Below, piece after piece: positions 1-6,304 of a DNA stretch of 12,202 bases. The notes beneath the pieces are model-generated. The model did not search any database and was not told the DNA's origin. It was given only the letters and a program-made list of their open reading frames with translations. Each line of letters starts with the position of its first letter. Within the stretch, counting starts at the first letter, position 1. Origin of the DNA: Deltaproteobacteria bacterium (GTDB taxonomy: Bacteria > Desulfobacterota > DSM-4660 > Desulfatiglandales > Desulfatiglandaceae); NCBI GenBank assembly GCA_019313765.1, contig JAFDAP010000015.1:1-12202 (forward strand). Reading direction: 5' to 3'. The translations under genes were made by a program, and so were the position numbers.

Positions 1-2
1 GT

Positions 3-1571
3 AGAGACGCCCTGACATACCACCTGGCAGTGCCGAAGCTTTATCTGAAATATGGCGCAATGTACGAGATTCCGACAAGTGCTTTGTCCTATAACCCCAT
101 GAACCTGGAACTCCTGTATATGATCCCTCTCAGCCTCGGCAACGATATCATTCCCAAGTTCATTCATTTCAGTTTCGCCATTCTCACGGCATGGCTGATC
201 TTTTCCTATCTCAGGCGCAGGACTGGCCCTGTCTATGGGCTTTTCGGGGCTGTTTTCTTCCTATCGATACCCGTTGCCGTGAAGCTTTCCATCACCGCCT
301 ATGTGGATTTGGGCCTTGTTTTTTTCACTACCGCATCCCTTCTTTTGCTTTTAAGGTGGATGGAAAATGGCTTTCGTATGAGAACCCTTATTTTTTCCGC
401 AGTCTTCTGCGGCCTGGCACTGGGGACAAAATATAATGGCCTGGTTACCTTTTTCCTGTTAATTTTTTTTGTGCCCTTTGCATATTCAAGATACAATCAG
501 GAAAAAAGGTCTGTTTTCTTAAAGTCTTCTCAAAAGGGTTTAGTTTTTTTCTTCATTGCCATTCTAATTTTTTCTCCCTGGATGATAAGAAATTATAAAT
601 GGAAAAACAACCCGATTTACCCACTTTATGATAACAGGTTTAACCCTCCAAAAGAACTGGTAACAAAGGCTACTGCCCGGGATGGCATAAAGAAGCAAAG
701 TCATGGTTTATTTACTTATAGGAAAGTTATTTATCATGAAAAATGGTGGCAGATAGCTCTCTTGCCGGTTCGTGTCTTTTTTCAGGGCAAGGATGGAAAC
801 CCTCAATATTTTGATGGAAAAATGAATCCTTCCCTTCTTTTCCTACCAATTCTGGCATTTTACAGAAAAAGGGAGGGTCCCAAGGATGTCAGGGATGAAA
901 AAAGGATACTCCTGGCCTTTTCGGTCTTGTTTTTCGGTTTCGCCTTTTTCAGCAGTGTTTTGAGGATGCGGTACATTGCACCCATCATTCCCCCACTGGT
1001 GATCCTGTCTGTCTTTGGTATAAGGAATATCATTGAAAAAGTTCAGGAGTTCAATGCCCCTGGGGTTAGAAGGGCAGGTTTTTGCCTTATTTTCTTAACC
1101 CTGGCTTTTTTTCTGTCACTAAACATGCATTATATCATCACACAATTTCGTTACGTGGCCCCCTTTTCCTATCTTAAGGGAGAATTGAGTCGCGACGAAT
1201 ATATTGACAAATATGTGCCGGAATATCCTGTAATCAGGTACATCAATGAGAAGCTTCCTCGAAACGCGAAAATCCTGTTCATCTTTTTGGGGAAAAGGGG
1301 TTACTACTGTGATAAAAAATACCGGTTGGACAGCGGTTTGTTTTTTGAAATTATGAAGAGGTCGGATTCACCTGAGCAGGTCTTGTCTGAACTAAAAAAC
1401 ATGGGAATTACCCATTTACTCATACGCTACGATATTTTCAAAAAATGGAAAAAAGATAATTTTAGTGACAACGAACTTTATTTATTGGATCAATTTATGG
1501 TAAAATACTCCAAAATGCTTTTTATCAAGCGGGGATTTGGGGTTTCCCGGTTGGGTTCTGCTTCCCCATAA
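3..1571 (+). CDS. GT-C fold glycosyltransferase (PMT/GT39-like), 5' end cut by window edge
   Basis: This is a polytopic inner-membrane protein that probably transfers a sugar from a polyprenyl-phosphate donor to a glycan or lipid acceptor on the periplasmic side. The frame is open to the window edge, and the first visible residues, RDALTYHLAVPKLYL, match the first extracytoplasmic loop of PMT/GT39-like proteins. In that loop an Asp near the YH pair is the usual catalytic residue. The GTG at 30 is therefore an internal valine, not the start, and only the N-terminal membrane segment is missing. About 522 residues are visible. Many hydrophobic helices follow, with the GLALGTKYNGL motif common in this family around residue 132, and a hydrophilic C-terminal domain from about residue 395. 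The acceptor and sugar cannot be told from the sequence. It is separated from the next gene by about 190 bp containing repeats, so it probably ends its transcription unit. Confidence 0.82.
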   Translation, partial: RDALTYHLAVPKLYLKYGAMYEIPTSALSYNPMNLELLYMIPLSLGNDIIPKFIHFSFAILTAWLIFSYLRRRTGPVYGLFGAVFFLSIPVAVKLSITAYVDLGLVFFTTASLLLLLRWMENGFRMRTLIFSAVFCGLALGTKYNGLVTFFLLIFFVPFAYSRYNQEKRSVFLKSSQKGLVFFFIAILIFSPWMIRNYKWKNNPIYPLYDNRFNPPKELVTKATARDGIKKQSHGLFTYRKVIYHEKWWQIALLPVRVFFQGKDGNPQYFDGKMNPSLLFLPILAFYRKREGPKDVRDEKRILLAFSVLFFGFAFFSSVLRMRYIAPIIPPLVILSVFGIRNIIEKVQEFNAPGVRRAGFCLIFLTLAFFLSLNMHYIITQFRYVAPFSYLKGELSRDEYIDKYVPEYPVIRYINEKLPRNAKILFIFLGKRGYYCDKKYRLDSGLFFEIMKRSDSPEQVLSELKNMGITHLLIRYDIFKKWKKDNFSDNELYLLDQFMVKYSKMLFIKRGFGVSRLGSASP

Positions 1572-1579
1572 TTTCTAAT

Positions 1580-1628
1580 GTGTATACACACGTATACACT
1601 TGACATATGCACTAAATCCATTTATTTT
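1580..1628 (+). promoter_or_regulatory. Candidate promoter with operator-like repeats, upstream of the VapC module
   Basis: A consensus -35 box, TTGACA (1600-1605), is followed after 17 bp by TATTTT (1623-1628), a 4/6 match to the -10 box. Just upstream are the perfect palindrome GTGTATACAC (1580-1589) and a second GTATACAC (1592-1599), so GTATACAC repeats with a 10-bp period, about one helical turn. CATATG also occurs twice (1604-1609 and 1631-1636), the first overlapping the -35 box. Phd/YefM antitoxins commonly repress their own operon through short palindromes near the promoter, so this is a natural place for autoregulation. The 5' leader would be about 130 nt and would carry the two hairpins that follow. 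This is inferred from sequence pattern alone. Confidence 0.5.
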
Positions 1629-1669
1629 GGCATATGAGATCACATATACTGCTCAATAAAAGGATTTTG

Positions 1670-1721
1670 TAGGGGCTCTGCTTGCTGAGCCCTAATAGGG
1701 GCAGGCCAAGGCCTGCCCCTA
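1670..1721. repeat. Pair of GC-rich palindromes (REP/BIME-like)
   Basis: Two hairpins lie side by side. The first pairs GGGCTC (1673-1678) with GAGCCC (1687-1692) around an 8-nt loop. The second is a perfect 12-bp inverted repeat, TAGGGGCAGGCC (1696-1707) with GGCCTGCCCCTA (1710-1721), and a 2-nt centre. Both begin with TAGGGGC, so they look like diverged copies of one unit. No T-tract follows, so this is not a typical intrinsic terminator, though the structure could still protect or attenuate transcripts. The GTAGGGGC core recurs in the palindrome inside the transposase at 12002-12033. Confidence 0.75.
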
Positions 1722-1763
1722 CCCAAAAACATTTTCTTGAAAGCTATAGAAGGAGGGTGAATC

Positions 1764-2036
1764 ATGGAAGAAGTCAACGCCCTTAAGATAAGAAATAATC
1801 TTGGAGAAATACTTGATAGACTGGATAGGAAAGGTGATCCAATCTTCATCAGCAAGGGAAGGAAAATCAGGGCCGTCTTAGTTACTCCTGAACAATTCGA
1901 AAGGCGTTTTCTGGACTGGCAGGCCAAGGAAGATAAGATGCGGTTTCTAAACGGTGTTAAGCGCTTAAGAAAAGGAAGAAAGGGAACTTTGAGTAGCCTA
2001 ACTGTGTTGCGCCAGTTAAGAGGATATGAGGGATGA
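1764..2036 (+). CDS. Phd/YefM-type antitoxin of a VapBC-like pair
   Basis: This is a 90-aa antitoxin expected to bind and neutralise the PIN toxin encoded next and to repress their shared promoter. Residues 1-50 have the Phd/YefM pattern: a short beta strand, NNLGEILDRL, then DPIFISKGRKIRAVLVTPEQF. A basic linker (roughly residues 60-76) and a C-terminal segment ending LRQLRGYEG follow. A similar ending is common where these antitoxins occupy the toxin's active-site groove. The ATG at 1764 is well placed after a strong GGAGGG Shine-Dalgarno sequence. The stop codon overlaps the toxin start (ATGA at 2033-2036), so the two are probably translationally coupled. Confidence 0.88.
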   Translation: MEEVNALKIRNNLGEILDRLDRKGDPIFISKGRKIRAVLVTPEQFERRFLDWQAKEDKMRFLNGVKRLRKGRKGTLSSLTVLRQLRGYEG

Positions 2037-2464
2037 TTTGGGTTCTTGATGCCTCTGTTGCTGTGCGATGGTTTATTGAGGAAGAAACCCATCCTCTTGC
2101 AGATGAAGTATTAGAAAAGGTAATTAATGAACCTGAGAAGTTTGCTGTCCCCGAGCTATTTGCATTTGAAGTCTTTTCTGTTTTACAGCGTTTACATCCG
2201 AACGGACTTGAGGCATTTAGAAAAGGAATAATTCCACTTCTGCAAGGAGGAATATTCAGGCAACCAATGACAGAAAGTCTCGCAGTTAAAGCAAATCGTT
2301 TCGTTAAATTGGGGTTGACCGGATATGATGCGTGCTATGCTGCACTCGCTCGTGACTTAAAAGGACGATGGCTTACTTTTGACGAAAAGGCCCACAGATT
2401 GATTCAAGAAGAGAAAGCCTCCTTTTTCTTGGAAGATGGGATGCCAGAAAACTGGTATGGTTAA
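2033..2464 (+). CDS. vapC: PIN-domain ribonuclease toxin (VapC-like)
   Basis: This 143-aa protein has the length and layout of VapC toxins, Mg2+-dependent endoribonucleases that usually cut tRNA or rRNA. The four acidic residues of the PIN active site are visible: D6 in LDASVA, E46 in PELFAFEVF, D99 in GYDACYAALA and D117 in LTFDEKA. It therefore looks catalytically intact. It starts at ATG 2033, overlapping the antitoxin stop by 4 nt, the usual antitoxin-first order. It is cytoplasmic. The RNA target cannot be read from the sequence. Confidence 0.92.
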   Translation: MIWVLDASVAVRWFIEEETHPLADEVLEKVINEPEKFAVPELFAFEVFSVLQRLHPNGLEAFRKGIIPLLQGGIFRQPMTESLAVKANRFVKLGLTGYDACYAALARDLKGRWLTFDEKAHRLIQEEKASFFLEDGMPENWYG

Positions 2465-2517
2465 TCAATTCGTGAAACCGGGTGCTTGTTTGGAGAATAA
2501 CGGATAAGGAGTCACAT

Positions 2518-2709
2518 GTGTCAGACCTGATGGAAAAAAAATGGCATGAAATGATTAATGCTTTCTTAAAGCTTACGCCTCAAGAAAGGTCTGCTGAATC
2601 AGAAAAGCGGCTGGATGAGACTCTCGAGAGGATGGCCCAAATGTACAACATTTCCCCGGAAGATGCTTATGAAAAACTTATTGAAAACAATAACAGAATA
2701 CATAGATAG
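2518..2709 (+). CDS. Small acidic/helical protein, possible antitoxin partner
   Basis: This is a predicted 63-aa soluble protein, largely charged and helical, with the segment LTPQERSAESEKRLDETLERMAQ followed by YNISPEDAYEKLIENN. I do not recognise a family. The frame extends upstream to a GTG at 2482, but the GTG at 2518 follows GGAG (2507-2510) at a good distance and is preferred. An ATG at 2530 is a further option. The 3' end overlaps the next gene by 41 nt in another frame, which suggests co-translation. A small protein immediately before a minimal nucleotidyltransferase is the order expected for an antitoxin, but that role rests on position alone. Confidence 0.55.
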   Translation: MSDLMEKKWHEMINAFLKLTPQERSAESEKRLDETLERMAQMYNISPEDAYEKLIENNNRIHR

Positions 2710-3301
2710 CTTTGCCAGAAGAGAAAACATTAACAGGCTTGCAGCGATTATCGGAGGCGAGGCAGTTATTCTGCATGGGATTCCCAGAACAACTCTTGAT
2801 ATAGACATCCTGGTTTTTTGTGGAGATAAGGAAAACTACATTAGTGATTTTGGTAAAAGTCTTGGAACTTTTCTTGAACAACAACTAAGGGATCGGTTTG
2901 AGGTCAAGGTTTTTGAAGCATCTAAAGATCCGTTTGATCCCTTGAGGCATGATCTGATAATAATAACAGATTCGGAAAAACGGTTTAAGAAACTTGATAT
3001 ATTGATAGCAAATTATGAATGGGAACTCGAAGGGTTAAAATCCATGCCTTCTCCACATGCCGGATCTCTTCAAGCTTACCCAAAGCCTTATCTGGTGGGC
3101 ATGAAGCTGATGGCAGGTGGGGCGCAAGATGAAGAAGATGTTCGAAACCTTTTCTTTATAATGTCAGAATCTGAGAAGGAAAAGGCATGGAAGCTGGCTC
3201 GTTTAATAAGGCGAGATAAAAACCTGTCCAGAATTTTGGCTGAAGGACGGCGGACTGGGAAAAGCGATGAAAACGGCGCTCCCCCGCTAAAACTTTTGTA
3301 A
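2669..3301 (+). CDS. Nucleotidyltransferase-fold protein (DUF6036-like), putative toxin
   Basis: This is a 210-aa protein of the DNA polymerase-beta-type nucleotidyltransferase superfamily. The active-site signature is visible as IIGGEAVILHGIPRTTLDID. G29-G30 binds nucleotide phosphates, and D44 and D46 would bind metal. Proteins of this kind transfer a nucleotide to RNA or protein and often act as toxins or in TA-like pairs. Its substrate is unknown. ATG 2669 is chosen because GGAAG (2658-2662) lies 6 nt before it; ATG 2663 and an earlier codon at 2615 are possible but poorly placed. The C-terminal tail after about residue 190 is polar and rich in Arg, Lys and Gly. The stop codon lies inside the left arm of an inverted repeat, so the tail may have been altered by that element. 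Confidence 0.72.
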   Translation: MKNLLKTITEYIDSFARRENINRLAAIIGGEAVILHGIPRTTLDIDILVFCGDKENYISDFGKSLGTFLEQQLRDRFEVKVFEASKDPFDPLRHDLIIITDSEKRFKKLDILIANYEWELEGLKSMPSPHAGSLQAYPKPYLVGMKLMAGGAQDEEDVRNLFFIMSESEKEKAWKLARLIRRDKNLSRILAEGRRTGKSDENGAPPLKLL

Positions 3302-3388
3302 CCGTTCACGGATTCACAGTTCAGGGTTATCTTCCTGTCTGTGCCGGAGTCACAGCAGACAGGTTTTTGGTGAACCCGTAAACGGTTA
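3299..3388. repeat. Nested inverted repeat between two TA-like modules
   Basis: The outer arms are TAACCGTT (3299-3306) and AACGGTTA (3381-3388). Inside them GTTCAC (3304-3309) pairs with GTGAAC (3370-3375), and innermost is the hairpin at 3334-3363. The unit is about 90 bp and symmetrical overall. It fills almost the whole gap between the two genes and includes the stop codon of the upstream gene. It may be a small mobile or palindromic element carrying a terminator, or simply a large terminator region. No target-site duplication was identified. Confidence 0.5.
3334..3368 (+). terminator. Rho-independent terminator candidate
   Basis: The stem CCTGTCTG (3334-3341) pairs perfectly with CAGACAGG (3356-3363) and is followed directly by TTTTT (3364-3368). 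Further pairing of TGTG with CACA inside the loop is possible with one bulged base. It lies 33 nt after the nucleotidyltransferase stop codon and would end transcription of the VapC and nucleotidyltransferase modules before the AbiEii module. Confidence 0.68.
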
Positions 3389-3398
3389 TGGTGAGATA

Positions 3399-3716
3399 TT
3401 GGCTGATATCAAGACGGATGGCATAAAAGATGCCAAGAGATTATTTGACCCCACCCTCTTTTGGGATGCGGAGTCAGTAGATATAGAACAGCACGCTGAC
3501 TATATTATTGCCAGGGTTCTGGATTTTGGGGATGTGAAGGACTTGAAGACACTTAGGGAAATATACGCGGATGAGAAATTAATTGGGGTTGTAAGAGAAA
3601 GAAGGGGACTACTGAGCATGACCAGGCGTTTTTGGTCAGTATATTTCAATATCACACTTCCGGGGTTGAAAGATGATCGAGGACGTGCTTCCACAGAAAG
3701 CCCTAAATTTGATTGA
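3399..3716 (+). CDS. DUF6922-like small protein, probable antitoxin partner of the AbiEii gene
   Basis: This is a protein of about 105 aa. Its core, LFDPTLFWDAE followed by QHADYIIARVLDFGDVKDL and ending near FWSVYFNI, resembles the DUF6922 type of short protein often found just before AbiEii-like nucleotidyltransferases. The start is uncertain. A TTG at 3399 is used, with a GGTGAG stretch only 3 nt upstream, and no ATG lies early in the frame. The recognisable domain begins at about residue 15, so a start somewhat downstream would also fit. The 3' end overlaps the next gene by 44 nt in another frame, which supports coupling. The antitoxin or regulator role is inferred from neighbourhood. Confidence 0.62.
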   Translation: MADIKTDGIKDAKRLFDPTLFWDAESVDIEQHADYIIARVLDFGDVKDLKTLREIYADEKLIGVVRERRGLLSMTRRFWSVYFNITLPGLKDDRGRASTESPKFD

Positions 3717-4311
3717 TAAGCTTGCAATTCAACCAGATACCTTTTACCTCTCCGGGGGCACTGCACTTGCGATGCAATTAGGCCACAGAATTTCCGAAGA
3801 CCTTGACTTTTTTGTTGACAGGGCATTTGATGCCGAAGACTTGAAGAACAGAATCCTTCCGAATAAAGTTTCATCAATTCGTCCAGGGACTTTGCACTGC
3901 GTAAGAGAGGGGGTTAGGTTATCCTTCCTCTTCTATGATGTGCCCCTCTGTTTTCCGCCCCATATATGGCGTGGCATGAAGGTGGCTGCGTGGCAGGATA
4001 TCGTGGCGGAAAAGATAAAAACCATGTCCCAACGTGGCGCCAAAAAGGATTTTTACGATATCTATGCTGTTATCATGTTGAAGTCAGATATAAGAGAAGT
4101 GTGCACACTATTTTTGAAGCGTTTTGGACATACTGATATCAACCTTTATCATGTGTTGAAAAGCCTTGTGTATTTTAAAGATGCAGAGGAAGATCCCCAT
4201 CCAACTCTATTGAACAACAGCAAAGTATGGAGCTGGGATAGCGTAAAACGTTTTTTTGAAACTCATGTAAAGGACTTTGAGATTGCGCTTATTAATGAGG
4301 TTGGAAATTGA
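3673..4311 (+). CDS. AbiEii/AbiGii-type nucleotidyltransferase toxin
   Basis: This 212-aa protein of the AbiEii nucleotidyltransferase family has toxin members that add nucleotides to tRNA or similar targets; some belong to abortive-infection systems. Visible motifs are YLSGGTALAM (G28-G29), SEDLDFF (D43 and D45, metal ligands), DIVAEKIKTM near residues 109-118, and the family's KKDFYDIY near residues 124-131. Length and motif order are those of an intact minimal member. The start at ATG 3673 lies within the 3' end of the DUF6922-like gene. The typical AbiEi winged-helix antitoxin is absent, so this is not a classical AbiE pair. The stop overlaps a possible TTG start for the following glycosyltransferase at 4308. 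Confidence 0.87.
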   Translation: MIEDVLPQKALNLIDKLAIQPDTFYLSGGTALAMQLGHRISEDLDFFVDRAFDAEDLKNRILPNKVSSIRPGTLHCVREGVRLSFLFYDVPLCFPPHIWRGMKVAAWQDIVAEKIKTMSQRGAKKDFYDIYAVIMLKSDIREVCTLFLKRFGHTDINLYHVLKSLVYFKDAEEDPHPTLLNNSKVWSWDSVKRFFETHVKDFEIALINEVGN

Positions 4312-4313
4312 AA

Positions 4314-5189
4314 ATGAATAAATCCGAAGTCTCAATAATTATCCCGGCATATAATGAAGCTCAGACGGTTGGCGATGTTGTAAGAGGGATCAGAAGTCTT
4401 TATCCCGATTTCGAAATCATCGTCATCAATGACGGCTCAACAGATGATACAGGAGAGGTCGCTAAGGATGCAGGCGCTATTGTTTACAGCCACCCATACA
4501 ATATCGGCAATGGCGCCGCCATAAAGAGCGGCATAAGAATTGCTTCAGGTGATATTTTGGTATTTATGGACGGAGATGGTCAGCATGATCCTGGGGATAT
4601 AGAGAAACTGATTGAGCATTTCCCATACTATGATATGGTGGTAGGTGCAAGACCGAAAGGCTATCAGACCTCATTGGTACGTGCTATGGGCAACAGGATT
4701 TTCAATTGGTTAGCTTCGTATGTTGCAAAATTCAGAGTTCAAGACCTTACCTCTGGATTTCGGGCAGCAAAATCTGATATAGCCCGTAATTTTTTATATC
4801 TTCTTCCAAACACTTACTCTTATCCCACCACTTTGACTCTGGGTTTATTAAGAAGCGGAAGGAGCTTGAAATATGTTGCCATTGATACGAAAAACCGAAA
4901 GACGGGCAGAAGCAAGATAAGGGTATTCAGGGATGGCATAAGGTTTTTTATAATAATTACCAAAATATGCGCCCTTTATTCTCCTTTGCGGGTATTTCTG
5001 CCCATCAGTTTTTTTATGTTCACCTTGGGATTATCCTACTACCTATATACTTTTGTTATGTGGGGTCGCTTTACCAATATGAGTGCACTTTTATTTACAA
5101 CCTCTATCCTCATATTCATGATGGGCCTTATCTCGGAGCAGATCTGTCAGATGAGATTTGAACGAAGTGAAGGCGACAAGTTCTTTTAG
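4314..5189 (+). CDS. GT2 family glycosyltransferase, polyprenyl-phosphate sugar synthase-like
   Basis: This is a 291-aa membrane-anchored enzyme resembling dolichyl/polyprenyl-phosphate mannose or glucose synthases. It likely moves a hexose from a nucleotide sugar to a lipid phosphate on the cytoplasmic face. The GT-A fold is clear: VSIIIPAYNE at residues 6-15, VINDGSTDDT at 37-46, the metal-binding DGD at 86-88 in FMDGDGQHDP, and QDLTSGFRA further on. Two hydrophobic helices near residues 223-246 and 253-275 form a C-terminal anchor. The ATG at 4314 is preferred, but a TTG at 4308 overlapping the preceding stop is possible. A lipid-linked sugar made here could feed the GT-C enzyme at the left edge. 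The donor sugar cannot be inferred. Confidence 0.85.
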   Translation: MNKSEVSIIIPAYNEAQTVGDVVRGIRSLYPDFEIIVINDGSTDDTGEVAKDAGAIVYSHPYNIGNGAAIKSGIRIASGDILVFMDGDGQHDPGDIEKLIEHFPYYDMVVGARPKGYQTSLVRAMGNRIFNWLASYVAKFRVQDLTSGFRAAKSDIARNFLYLLPNTYSYPTTLTLGLLRSGRSLKYVAIDTKNRKTGRSKIRVFRDGIRFFIIITKICALYSPLRVFLPISFFMFTLGLSYYLYTFVMWGRFTNMSALLFTTSILIFMMGLISEQICQMRFERSEGDKFF

Positions 5190-5322
5190 AATTCCTGACA
5201 AGATATAAGCTGGGGAACAGGCGCAGCTTCATTATATCGTCACGGTTTATCTTGGGAACCAAGATCCCTAAAAGAAGTATTTAAAGGCTCATAACCAATT
5301 AAGGAATAATACAATACACACA

Positions 5323-6300
5323 ATGACAAATAAAAACTCTTGGTATAGATGGATACTGTTTGTAATCGTTCTTACCGCTGTAATCTGGTTCATTGTGCAT
5401 AATCTCGATGAAATTGCTCGATACAATTTTCAGATCGAATGGCTCTATTTGACCTTTAGCTTCGCTTTTGTGAACGGTGCTTATCTGGTCATGGTAATGA
5501 TCTGGATCAGGCTTTCCCAGTCATTCGGTTTAAATGTATCAATGTTGAAGGCCGCCAAAGCCTGGTTACTCTCCCAGCTTGGAAAATATGTGCCCGGCAA
5601 GGTCACACTGCTTCTTGTTCGATTCGATGCATACTCTGATTATCCTAAACGAAAGATCGCGGTCGCCACGGGTATCGAATATATCGCATCGTTGGCGTCT
5701 GCGGGCCTTTTGATTTTGGTGGCATTGGCATCAGCTTGGCAATTGGTACCCTACTATATCCAATGGGTTGCAGGTATAGGAACGATTTTATTCTTGTTTC
5801 TGCTTTGGCCCCCACTTTCAATGAAGCTTTTCAATCGGGGATTGAGGCTATTAAAAAAGGAACAGATCGAAGAATTTCCGCCTTACGGCGTTTTGCTCAG
5901 GTTTGTGGGTGCGTATTCATTGGCCGGTCTTCTGCACGGAATGGGACTGTTTCTTGTCCTGAATTCCTTTTCTTCTGTGAGCTTTGCCTATTTTCTCATT
6001 ATTGCCGGTAGCTATGAAGCCGCAGGGCTCATCGGTCTTGCCGCGGTATTTGCTCCCAGCGGCATTGGTGTTCGCGAAGGCATACTCTTTCTCGTCCTGC
6101 CAGCATTCATACCAAAACCTTCTGTAATTGTTAGCGTAATTGCCATAAGACTGCTCAATACCATTGCTGAAGTCTTTCTGACTGGTGTTTTTATTGGCGC
6201 GGAAAAATACTGGCAGAGTCATACGGGCAGGAAATGCAGCGATATGCTTCGGCAGGTTCCTGATACTGGGAAGAGTGGTATATCTATGAATAAGGAGTAA
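5323..6300 (+). CDS. Flippase-like membrane protein (LPG_synthase_TM / UPF0104, AglD-related)
   Basis: This is a 325-aa protein with about eight hydrophobic helices from the lysylphosphatidylglycerol-synthase transmembrane family. Members in glycan clusters are usually annotated as flippase-like, and true transport activity is rarely shown. Family hallmarks are QLGKYVPGKV near residues 85-94 and APSGIGVREGIL near 245-256. The start ATG at 5323 is the first in the frame. A possible Shine-Dalgarno AAGGA is about 18 nt away, so initiation signals look weak. A gap of 133 nt separates it from the GT2 gene; I found no gene or strong signal there. A homologous but truncated copy lies at 10840-11301 on the other strand. 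Confidence 0.85.
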   Translation: MTNKNSWYRWILFVIVLTAVIWFIVHNLDEIARYNFQIEWLYLTFSFAFVNGAYLVMVMIWIRLSQSFGLNVSMLKAAKAWLLSQLGKYVPGKVTLLLVRFDAYSDYPKRKIAVATGIEYIASLASAGLLILVALASAWQLVPYYIQWVAGIGTILFLFLLWPPLSMKLFNRGLRLLKKEQIEEFPPYGVLLRFVGAYSLAGLLHGMGLFLVLNSFSSVSFAYFLIIAGSYEAAGLIGLAAVFAPSGIGVREGILFLVLPAFIPKPSVIVSVIAIRLLNTIAEVFLTGVFIGAEKYWQSHTGRKCSDMLRQVPDTGKSGISMNKE

Positions 6301-6304
6301 AGGA

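Noticed and set aside
30..32. GTG as the start of the first gene
   Set aside because: The frame is open upstream to the window edge and encodes RDALTYHLA, a conserved family motif, so this GTG is an internal valine.
1670..1721. CRISPR repeat or array
   Set aside because: There are only two hairpins that differ in sequence, with no regularly spaced direct repeats and no cas genes.
1640..2092. 150-aa open frame on the - strand over the antitoxin
   Set aside because: It is antisense to the well-supported Phd/YefM gene, runs through the GC-rich hairpins and has no family features.
3673..4311. Classical AbiE abortive-infection pair
   Set aside because: The AbiEii-type toxin is present, but no AbiEi winged-helix antitoxin is seen; the partner is a different small protein.
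5190..5322. Possible remnant of a gene in the gap (a short open stretch just after the GT2 stop)
   Set aside because: About 32 codons can be read in one frame, but they match nothing I recognise and have no start or ribosome site.
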